35,156 bases of DNA from Lachnospiraceae bacterium. GTDB taxonomy: Bacteria > Bacillota > Clostridia > Lachnospirales > Lachnospiraceae. The notes below the pieces were generated by a model. The model made no database searches. It saw nothing but the letters and a program-made list of their open reading frames with translations, and was not told where the DNA came from. The number at the start of each line of letters is the position of its first letter. The first letter of the stretch is position 1. The stretch covers positions 1-35,156 of the forward strand of contig JAIDPF010000092.1 in NCBI GenBank assembly GCA_029062895.1. The letters are read 5' to 3'. This document shows positions 17,805-23,957 of the stretch, piece after piece. The translations under genes and the position numbers were made by a program.

Positions 17805-17842
17805 TAAAAAAGAAAGAGAAAAGGCTTTGAAGCAATAAAGCC
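17805..17842 (-). terminator. Intrinsic terminator of the RT-associated RNA
   Basis: On the minus strand GGCTTT (reverse of 17837-17842) pairs with AAAGCC (17823-17828), followed by TTTTCTCTTTCTTTTTT down to 17806. An alternative overlapping hairpin, GCAATAAGC with GCTTTATTGC, could compete with it. The U-rich tract is also the right arm of the long-range 17-bp repeat, so terminator and long-range stem share bases. Confidence 0.65.
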
Positions 17843-17953
17843 ATGCTTATTGCCACTGGACTGAACATACTCTGATCGCCCGCAAAATATTACCAAGGAG
17901 TATGCTTCATCCTTCACGGGCGCAGCCGAAGCTGCATTCCTCTTTCTTTTTTA
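17805..17953 (-). repeat. 17-bp inverted repeats bounding the RNA core
   Basis: The left plus-strand arm TAAAAAAGAAAGAGAAA (17805-17821) and the right arm TTCCTCTTTCTTTTTTA (17937-17953) are complementary over 17 positions. Fourteen consecutive bases match perfectly, then one position forms G-U in RNA. They enclose 115 bases. The placement resembles the closing repeats of retron msr-msd RNAs, although the RT is not retron-like. Confidence 0.75.
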
Positions 17954-18000
17954 ACTAAGAAAACTACAAAGTACGTCATAGCGGCAAGCGCCGCATACCT
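17806..18000 (-). ncRNA. Structured non-coding RNA upstream of the reverse transcriptase
   Basis: A predicted transcript of about 195 nt, starting about 5-7 bases past an extended -10 promoter and ending at a T-rich terminator 80 bases before the RT start. In RNA order it can form: a hairpin GCGGC-GCUU-GCCGC (17994-17981); a long-range stem, UAAAAAAGAAAGAGGAA (17953-17937) with its complement (17821-17805), 17 bp with one G-U; GCAGC-UUCG-GCUGC (17935-17922); CGCCCG (17922-17917) with CGGGCG (17882-17877); within that, AAGGA (17914-17910) with UCCUU (17899-17895). The loop GAAGCAUAC can pair with downstream GUAUGUUC (17870-17863), a pseudoknot. The base pairs are read directly; that the RNA is made and serves the RT as partner or template is inferred. 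A 6S-like or unrelated small RNA is a less likely alternative. Confidence 0.65.
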
Positions 18001-18004
18001 ATAT

Positions 18005-18033
18005 ATTTTAACATATATTGACATATTTTGCAA
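18005..18033 (-). promoter_or_regulatory. Promoter for the RT-associated RNA
   Basis: On the minus strand TTGCAA (18033-18028) lies 17 bases from TAAAAT (18010-18005), which is preceded by TG to give an extended -10 (TGTTAAAAT). The expected start is near 18000-17998. No convincing second promoter lies between the RNA terminator and the RT, so the RT probably depends on read-through from here or from the sucrose operon. Confidence 0.7.
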
Positions 18034-18106
18034 GTTTCGAGAAATCCGGAATTCTACATACACCTGCCCAAACCATTAAGGAAACAATGATTGAATCAGT
18101 ATTTCT

Positions 18107-19063
18107 TTAGAGTTCTTCCAGTGAAGGATATGAGTCAATTGCTCCGGCAGATTGCACGCTGATTGCACAAAATTTATTTGCAAATTCCAACAGTGAATTC
18201 ATATCAGCTTCCGTCAGAGATTCTATATTGTCCGGAGAAAATCCCAGTTCCCGAAGCTTCCACAAAAACGAGCCGATAAACCCATCGCCTGCGCCGGTGG
18301 TATCTACAGCTTTCACTTTTATTGCTGGTGAAAACGTATGATTGTTCCGGGTAAAAGAATAAGCTCCCTTGCTTCCGCAGGTAAATATTACAAGTTTGAC
18401 GCCTTTTTCGAAAAACATGGGAAGCGCATTCTCTATCGTATCCGTGCCAGTAATAAATTCCAGTTCTTCATCGGATATTTTTAAGATATCTGTCATACCT
18501 ACAAATTTCCAAATCACGTTTTTTAATTCAACCTTATCATCCCAAAGTTGAAAACGCAGATTGGGATCAAAACTAATGACCGCATTTTTCTTTCGTGCAG
18601 CTTCAACAGCTTTAATATGCGCCTCGCGCATGGGAAAATCTCCCAGAGATACGCTGCAAAAATGCAAAGCAAATGCATTGTCAAACCATTCCTGTTTGAT
18701 CTGATCTTCATTTAAAAGCATATCAGCAGACGGCTTACGGTAAAAAGAAAATGTTCTGTTCCCATCCTTTGCAAGGCTCACAAACGCCAGCGCGGTATTG
18801 GCTTTTTCCGTATAACTGATGCAGGATGTATCTATACCAGCCTTGGCAAGGGTTCTTGTTATTTTATCTCCAAAGGGATCCGCGCCAAGCTGAGTAATAA
18901 GCCTTGATTTTCCGCCAAGTTTGGAAAATGCGCCGCAGACATTTGCCGGAGCGCCGCCTACAGCGGGAAGGAAACTATTCACTTCGTAAAATTCGCAGCC
19001 GCTTTTATCGGGTATAAAATCAATTAAAGCCTCTCCAATTGCAATCAGGGTATCATTCGCCAT
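18107..19063 (-). CDS. scrK: Fructokinase (PfkB family)
   Basis: Phosphorylates fructose released from sucrose-6-phosphate to fructose-6-phosphate, using ATP. The 318-residue protein has the PfkB fold: N-terminal GGAPANVCGAFSKLGG (signature 1 and sugar site), a lid region, and signature 2 DTTGAGDGFIGSF with the catalytic-base Asp. Its start overlaps the end of the hydrolase gene by 11 bases, and AAAGGAATGG inside that gene serves as ribosome site, so the two are coupled. It is the last gene of the sucrose operon. No clear terminator follows, so some read-through into the RT-associated region is possible. The symbol rests on operon context and family; it could phosphorylate related sugars. Confidence 0.92.
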   Translation of the reverse strand: MANDTLIAIGEALIDFIPDKSGCEFYEVNSFLPAVGGAPANVCGAFSKLGGKSRLITQLGADPFGDKITRTLAKAGIDTSCISYTEKANTALAFVSLAKDGNRTFSFYRKPSADMLLNEDQIKQEWFDNAFALHFCSVSLGDFPMREAHIKAVEAARKKNAVISFDPNLRFQLWDDKVELKNVIWKFVGMTDILKISDEELEFITGTDTIENALPMFFEKGVKLVIFTCGSKGAYSFTRNNHTFSPAIKVKAVDTTGAGDGFIGSFLWKLRELGFSPDNIESLTEADMNSLLEFANKFCAISVQSAGAIDSYPSLEEL

Positions 19064-20402
19064 TTATACTAATAACCATTCCTTTCATTTTATATATTTC
19101 CGCATTGATTCCATCTGCCTTTATTCGTATATTTTCCTCATCGGGATAAAACCGGGTACTCATAACGTATCTTCCCCCGTCAAGATATACTTCAATACTC
19201 GACATATCCGCAATCATACGGATATCCCGGCATTGCTCTGTTCTGACGCGCCGTATCGTCCTGCCATATCCCATAGGTTGATTGTTAAAATCTATGCAAA
19301 ACATATTTTCCCGAAGGCTTAATGTCAGACCGTTATTAATAACAATTTCAAAATCCCCATTGATCTGTGCGGTCAGATCGAAGGGAAGGGAAACCTTTTG
19401 CTCTCCTTTCAGTGTAATTTTTTCTCCTCTTAAAGAATCATATTCCCTCATCGGATTCTGAAGCAGAGTTCCATCTTCAAGTCTTGAAAGCTTTCGAGGT
19501 ATTGTCAAGCAGTGCTGCCATCCCAGTGCAGTGGTGGGATTGGTATATGCAGAGTCACCGATGCCCATCCATCCAATTAAAATGCGTCTGCCATCAGGAG
19601 CTTCAAATGTCTGTGGTGCGTAAAAATCAAATCCGTAATCAAATTCTTTAAAATCTCTATTTAAAAAATATCCTGAAGAAAAAATATTCTGGTTTCTTTC
19701 GGTTTCCCGAGGAAGGCCCTGCGGGGAGATTCCTATATATCTGTGACCATCTACCATAAAACAATCCGGACACTCCCACATATATCCCATATCCGGTACA
19801 TCATACGTTCTCACATATTCCCATTTATCAAGATCCTGAGATTGATAGAACAAAACACAACCCTTATCGTCCCGTGTCCGTGCTCCCAGAATCATATAAT
19901 ACATTTCGTTTTCCTGCCATACCTTAGGATCTCTGACATGACAGGAACAGTAATCCGGATAGTCGCTATTTCTGAGCACCACCTTTTTTTCGCTCATATG
20001 ATGACCGTCGTTCGTGGTCACATGAATGACATTCGCGCCACGCCCGTTCAGAACATAATCATAATTTCCCTTTTCTTTAACATTCCCGGTGTAAAACAGA
20101 TGCAGCATATCATCCCGAGCAATAGCGCTGCCGGAATATACGCCGTCCCTGTCTTCGGGAATATCGGGAACAAGAACTGTTCCCGTAAATTCCCAGTTGA
20201 TCATATCAGGACTCTGGTAATGTCCCCAGCTTTTTTTTACGCCGCCATTAATATCGTCAGGCGCATATTGAAAATATACATGGTATTTTCCCTGAAACCA
20301 GCATAATCCGTTTGGATCATTGAGCCAGCCAACTGGTGGCTCTATATGGAGTTTTTGTCTCCATTTTATATTTTGTGATTTTTTATCCATACTTTTTTCC
20401 AT
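19053..20402 (-). CDS. scrB: Sucrose-6-phosphate hydrolase (GH32)
   Basis: Splits the sucrose-6-phosphate delivered by the PTS into glucose-6-phosphate and fructose. The 449-residue cytoplasmic enzyme has the three acidic GH32 motifs: WLNDPNGLCWF (nucleophile Asp), HVRDPKVW (transition-state Asp) and MWECPDCF (acid/base Glu). A five-bladed propeller is followed by a C-terminal beta-sandwich. AAAGGAGC lies immediately before the first ATG (20402), which is unusually close. A second ATG five codons in (20390) is at longer spacing, so the exact start is uncertain. It follows the transporter gene by 56 bases and overlaps the fructokinase gene. Confidence 0.94.
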   Translation of the reverse strand: MEKSMDKKSQNIKWRQKLHIEPPVGWLNDPNGLCWFQGKYHVYFQYAPDDINGGVKKSWGHYQSPDMINWEFTGTVLVPDIPEDRDGVYSGSAIARDDMLHLFYTGNVKEKGNYDYVLNGRGANVIHVTTNDGHHMSEKKVVLRNSDYPDYCSCHVRDPKVWQENEMYYMILGARTRDDKGCVLFYQSQDLDKWEYVRTYDVPDMGYMWECPDCFMVDGHRYIGISPQGLPRETERNQNIFSSGYFLNRDFKEFDYGFDFYAPQTFEAPDGRRILIGWMGIGDSAYTNPTTALGWQHCLTIPRKLSRLEDGTLLQNPMREYDSLRGEKITLKGEQKVSLPFDLTAQINGDFEIVINNGLTLSLRENMFCIDFNNQPMGYGRTIRRVRTEQCRDIRMIADMSSIEVYLDGGRYVMSTRFYPDEENIRIKADGINAEIYKMKGMVISINGE

Positions 20403-20458
20403 GCTCCTTTCAGCCGCGTCATTTTATAATTTAGTATTACCGTTTGATAATTTTATAA

Positions 20459-22384
20459 TTATCTCTTTAAATATATCAGATCTTCACCCATATTCAAAGT
20501 ATCAGTTTTTGTCTTTGTCACAGTGGAATACTCATCCGTATTTGAAATGATTACCGGAGTAATGGTTTTATAACCCTTTTCTTCTATCGCTGCCTTGTCA
20601 AATGTGATCAACAACTGCCCCTTGCTGATTCTGTCGCCGTCTTTGATATGCGCCTCATAGAATTCCCCATTCAGTTCCACCGTATTGATTCCCACATGAA
20701 TCAACACTTCGGCGCCATTATCAAGCGTCAGCCCTATTGCGTGATACGTATCGAACAGTGAACTTACAACACCATCTGCCGGAGCCACAACTTTACCTTC
20801 TGATGGTTCTATTGCAGCGCCTTCTCCTAAAACACCTGCCGCAAAGGTCTCATCAGGAACATCGCTTAGGGCAACTACCCTGCCCGTTAGCGGTGATGCA
20901 ATTGTAATTTCCTTTTCGATAGATTTTTCTGCAGAAACGTCAGAAACATTTGCAGTTGCGTTTTTATTCTCCGTCGGAGTTGTTGTTTCTGTAGAGCCTT
21001 CTTCCACAGCATCTTTATAGCCAAAGAACCATGTCAGAAGAAATGCGACAGCAGCAGCCGTAACAATAACAGCAATATATTTTAGAGGTGCATGAAGATG
21101 AAGAAGTATTGCGAACAGACCCGTAACGCCGGTAGCGCTTGCACCAAGATGCATGATGGAAGCCATACATGCGCCGACTGCTCCGCCTACAGCGCCAAAG
21201 ATAAATGGCCTTACGAATCTGATATTGACACCGAAAATAGCAGGTTCCGTGATTCCAAGCATACAGGAAAGGGAAGAGGGAGCTGCGATACTTTTTATTT
21301 TTTTATTTTTACTCTTCAAAGCCACAGCAAGGCAAGCGCCGCCCTGCGCCACATTTGCGGCGGAAGCAATCGGAAGCCAGTAGGTGTAACCATACTGCGC
21401 GATTTGCCCCATATCGATAACAGTATACATATGATGAACACCGCCGACAACTGTTGTTGAATAAATTCCACCCATAATAAAGCTGCCGATGCCATAAGGA
21501 ATCGTAATCAGCTTCTGAACGAACCAGAGAACCCAATTTTCAATAGCAACAAATAACGGTCCAATAAAAGTAAATGTTAGAAGTCCGGCAACTAGCAGAC
21601 TGACCAGTGGAGTTACAAACAGGTCTATAATTTCGGGAACTATTTTGTGTAGTTTTTTCTCTACGGTCGCAAGTATAAGAGCGGCCATAATAATCGGAAT
21701 TACATGGCCCTGATAACCAACCATATTCACATTATACAATCCAAGGATGCTGAAGCTCTGTGCCACTCCCTCGGTTGAAACCGTATAAGCATTCTGTAGA
21801 TTGGGATGAATAAGGAACATTGCAAGAACTGCGCCCAGATACGGATTTCCGCCAAACACCTTGGCTGCACTGTAACCAATTAGAATCGGAAGAAATGTAA
21901 ACGCAGCGTTAGAAAGCATATTGATGACCTGAAACAGGTAGCCACTCTGATCAATTGCGATAATGTTGTTATTACTCATAAAGTTGAGGGCTTCCATAAT
22001 ACCCATAATAAGACCGCCGGCAACAATTGCAGGAATAATCGGCACAAACACATCGCCCAGAGTCTTGATGACACGTTGAAAAATATTGCCTCGCGCCGCC
22101 GCTGCCTGCTTCACTTCCTCTTTGGTAGCGGCTGTGATGCCAGCCGCGTTGATAAATTCGTCATACACCTTGTTCACTGTACCGGTTCCTATGATAATCT
22201 GAAGCTGACCGGAGGATTCAAATACACCTTTTACTCCGTCAACATTCTCCAGAATATTCTTCTTCACCTTGCTGTTATCGGCAATGACCAGTCTTAGTCT
22301 TGTTGCGCAGTGGGCGGCACTGACAATATTTCCGCTTTCACCGATCGCCGCCAGAATTTCCACAGCACATTTTCTGTAATCCAT
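20459..22384 (-). CDS. scrA: PTS beta-glucoside/sucrose-type transporter, EIIBCA
   Basis: Imports and phosphorylates sucrose at the membrane using phosphoenolpyruvate-derived phosphate. The 641-residue protein has EIIB at 1-85, with phosphocysteine C26 in AAHCATRLRL. EIIC at about 105-455 has some ten membrane helices and the substrate region GVHHMY. A Thr/Glu linker leads to a glucose-type EIIA at about 490-640, with the active His H563 in VLIHVGINTV. Because EIIA is fused, no separate EIIA is needed. The specificity for sucrose rests on the linked hydrolase and fructokinase. AAAGGAG lies 8 bases before the ATG. A set of 10-bp repeats lies just upstream. No regulator gene is next to the operon. 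Confidence 0.92.
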   Translation of the reverse strand: MDYRKCAVEILAAIGESGNIVSAAHCATRLRLVIADNSKVKKNILENVDGVKGVFESSGQLQIIIGTGTVNKVYDEFINAAGITAATKEEVKQAAAARGNIFQRVIKTLGDVFVPIIPAIVAGGLIMGIMEALNFMSNNNIIAIDQSGYLFQVINMLSNAAFTFLPILIGYSAAKVFGGNPYLGAVLAMFLIHPNLQNAYTVSTEGVAQSFSILGLYNVNMVGYQGHVIPIIMAALILATVEKKLHKIVPEIIDLFVTPLVSLLVAGLLTFTFIGPLFVAIENWVLWFVQKLITIPYGIGSFIMGGIYSTTVVGGVHHMYTVIDMGQIAQYGYTYWLPIASAANVAQGGACLAVALKSKNKKIKSIAAPSSLSCMLGITEPAIFGVNIRFVRPFIFGAVGGAVGACMASIMHLGASATGVTGLFAILLHLHAPLKYIAVIVTAAAVAFLLTWFFGYKDAVEEGSTETTTPTENKNATANVSDVSAEKSIEKEITIASPLTGRVVALSDVPDETFAAGVLGEGAAIEPSEGKVVAPADGVVSSLFDTYHAIGLTLDNGAEVLIHVGINTVELNGEFYEAHIKDGDRISKGQLLITFDKAAIEEKGYKTITPVIISNTDEYSTVTKTKTDTLNMGEDLIYLKR

Positions 22385-22623
22385 AATATTACTCCTTTCA
22401 TCATGATATCAATTTCATTATCTTTCCATATCTTACTGTATCTTTCCAAAAATGGGATTTATTTCCTCTATTGATTTTGTTATATCATAAGTTTTCCCCA
22501 ATTTATTGTTTTTTGACAGAGTAAATCTTTTTTATTTTCTCATACTTTCATTTTATCTTGAACAATAAAAAATATGTGAAAATATTAGAAAAACAATAAT
22601 CTCTGCCGTAACTGGTGAAATGC
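22385..22623. other. Divergent spacer between the sucrose operon and the TraX-like gene
   Basis: An AT-rich spacer of about 240 bases. It contains the sucrose-operon ribosome site, the 10-mer repeats at 22419-22448, and a TTGACA at 22512-22517 without a good partner -10. I could not identify a convincing sucrose-operon promoter. No small gene with a ribosome site is seen. Confidence 0.4.
22419..22448. repeat. Tandem 10-bp repeats upstream of the sucrose operon
   Basis: TATCTTTCCA (22419-22428), TATCTTACTG (22429-22438) and TATCTTTCCA (22439-22448) stand head to tail. The two outer copies are identical and lie 20 bases (about two helical turns) apart, 35-64 bases before the transporter start. 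A protein-binding site on DNA or leader RNA is possible. Confidence 0.5.
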
Positions 22624-22652
22624 TTGACCAAATGCAGAGGGAGGAATATAAT
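22624..22652 (+). promoter_or_regulatory. Sigma-A promoter for the TraX-like gene
   Basis: TTGACC at 22624-22629, a 17-base spacer, then consensus TATAAT at 22647-22652. It lies 25 bases before the ATG at 22678, with AAAAAGGTAG between. Its position rules out the upstream in-frame ATG at 22615 as the start. Confidence 0.85.
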
Positions 22653-22677
22653 CGGAACAAAAAAAGGTAGATATTTC

Positions 22678-23403
22678 ATGGAAAAGATAAATAAACTAAG
22701 CGCCAACACCCTGAAGATCATTGCGCTGGTCACGATGACCATAGATCATGCGGGATTGCTTCTGATGGATAATTACAGACTACTGCGTATCATCGGCAGG
22801 CTGGCATTTCCGATCTTTGCTTATATGATAGCGGAGGGATGTCGATATACTAAGAATAAGAGGAATTATTTTCTTAGAATATTTTTGCTTGGTCTGCTCT
22901 GTCAGGCAGTATATTATATTGCGGAACGAAATGTGGATCAGGGAATATTAATGACGTTTTCAGTTTCCATTCTGCTTTCGTATGTAGTACTATGGGTAGA
23001 AAACAGAATAGGGGAATCATGTGAAGATACCGGTCTTGTTAATAAGATATTGCTGTGGCTTCTCCCGTTGGGTTTGATCATATTAACGGCGGTGATCTGC
23101 GGAGAGATCAGGCTTCTTCCGGGTGGGCGGTATATTTCATTTGATTATGGATTTTATGGGATCCTTTTGCCGGTGCTGATCGTCTTAGGCAGAGATAAGA
23201 AGCAGAGGCTGCTTCTGGCGGCGATAGGCATGACGCTGACTGCATTTTCTCTGGGCGATATTCAGTGGTATTCTCTTGTCGCGTTGCTGCTTCTGGTGTG
23301 TTATAATGGACAGAGAGGAAAATGGAACATGAAGTACCTCTTTTATATTTATTATCCACTGCATATGGCGGTTATTTACGGACTGTCGATGCTGATAGGA
23401 TAA
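22678..23403 (+). CDS. TraX family membrane protein
   Basis: 241 residues with about seven to eight hydrophobic helices and the TraX family opening: KIIALVTMTIDHAG, then RLLRIIGRLAFPIFAYMIAEG. In plasmid F, TraX acetylates pilin, but the many chromosomal clostridial homologues have no known target and are best viewed as membrane acyltransferase-like proteins. The start at 22678 is chosen over 22615 because the promoter -10 lies between them. The gene leads a likely operon with the VanZ-like gene (33 bases later) and the hybrid kinase. Confidence 0.85.
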   Translation: MEKINKLSANTLKIIALVTMTIDHAGLLLMDNYRLLRIIGRLAFPIFAYMIAEGCRYTKNKRNYFLRIFLLGLLCQAVYYIAERNVDQGILMTFSVSILLSYVVLWVENRIGESCEDTGLVNKILLWLLPLGLIILTAVICGEIRLLPGGRYISFDYGFYGILLPVLIVLGRDKKQRLLLAAIGMTLTAFSLGDIQWYSLVALLLLVCYNGQRGKWNMKYLFYIYYPLHMAVIYGLSMLIG

Positions 23404-23436
23404 TTAAAATAATCAGAAAAGGATGGCGGATTTCCT

Positions 23437-23931
23437 ATGAGAGAGATATTGTACCGTATCGTAGAATGGATTGCCCAGTGTCACAATTATCTGTTAAAAT
23501 TAAATGATGCTTATGAATATAATTTTTCTGATAAGCAGCTTCATTTTCTGGTGATCGGTTGCATCGGAATGCTGATTTTGCTGATTACATATCCGATTTT
23601 CCGGCTGCTTGCAAAGCATAAAATGTATCTGACAATCACCGGCGTTTACAGCTTTACTGTAATCATCGTACTGACCTTTGCCATAGAGATCGGACAGCGA
23701 CTCAGCAACACCGGTACTATGGAATTTGCGGATATTATGTATGGCGTGATGGGATTCTTAACTATATTTGTGGCAGCGGCTATTGCAAAGGGCGTTTATC
23801 TTTTGCTAAAATACGTCATAAAGCAAATCAAAAAAAGTCAAAATACCAAAGATATCCCAATTTCTCAAAATGCAGACAAAGTAAATATCGAAAATACTCA
23901 AAATACCGACAGCATCAATGGGGATATCTGA
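23437..23931 (+). CDS. VanZ-like membrane protein
   Basis: 164 residues with three to four membrane helices. The VanZ-like pattern is visible: DKQLHFLVIGCIGML in the first helix, FAIEIGQRLS with its Glu and Gln, and MEFADIMYGVMGF. VanZ itself raises teicoplanin resistance by an unknown mechanism; most genomic relatives are uncharacterised. The last 35 residues are hydrophilic and Asn/Gln/Asp-rich (a cytoplasmic tail). It lies between the TraX-like gene and the hybrid kinase with short gaps of 33 and 26 bases, indicating co-transcription. Confidence 0.75.
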   Translation: MREILYRIVEWIAQCHNYLLKLNDAYEYNFSDKQLHFLVIGCIGMLILLITYPIFRLLAKHKMYLTITGVYSFTVIIVLTFAIEIGQRLSNTGTMEFADIMYGVMGFLTIFVAAAIAKGVYLLLKYVIKQIKKSQNTKDIPISQNADKVNIENTQNTDSINGDI

Positions 23932-23957
23932 CACAATAGGAAGGGGAATGCCATAGT

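Noticed and set aside
17728-17868. N-terminal extension of the RT to 451 residues
   Set aside because: The extension translates the terminator and hairpin part of the RNA into a low-complexity hydrophobic stretch; the ATG at 17727 has a proper AGGAG and fits RT length.
17805-17953. Classical retron msr-msd
   Set aside because: The closing repeats fit, but the RT lacks the retron NAxxH motif and I find no long msd-type hairpin or clear branching-G context. Kept as an analogy only.
16513-18000. Group II intron with its encoded protein
   Set aside because: I see no domain V-like motif downstream of the RT (the next gene's end is 26 bases away), no intron 5' consensus, and no endonuclease domain.
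19743-20306. 187-codon plus-strand frame opposite the sucrose hydrolase
   Set aside because: Antisense shadow; the minus strand carries all GH32 catalytic motifs.
22615-22677. Longer TraX-like start at 22615
   Set aside because: The consensus promoter -10 at 22647-22652 lies downstream of that ATG, so transcripts would not include it.
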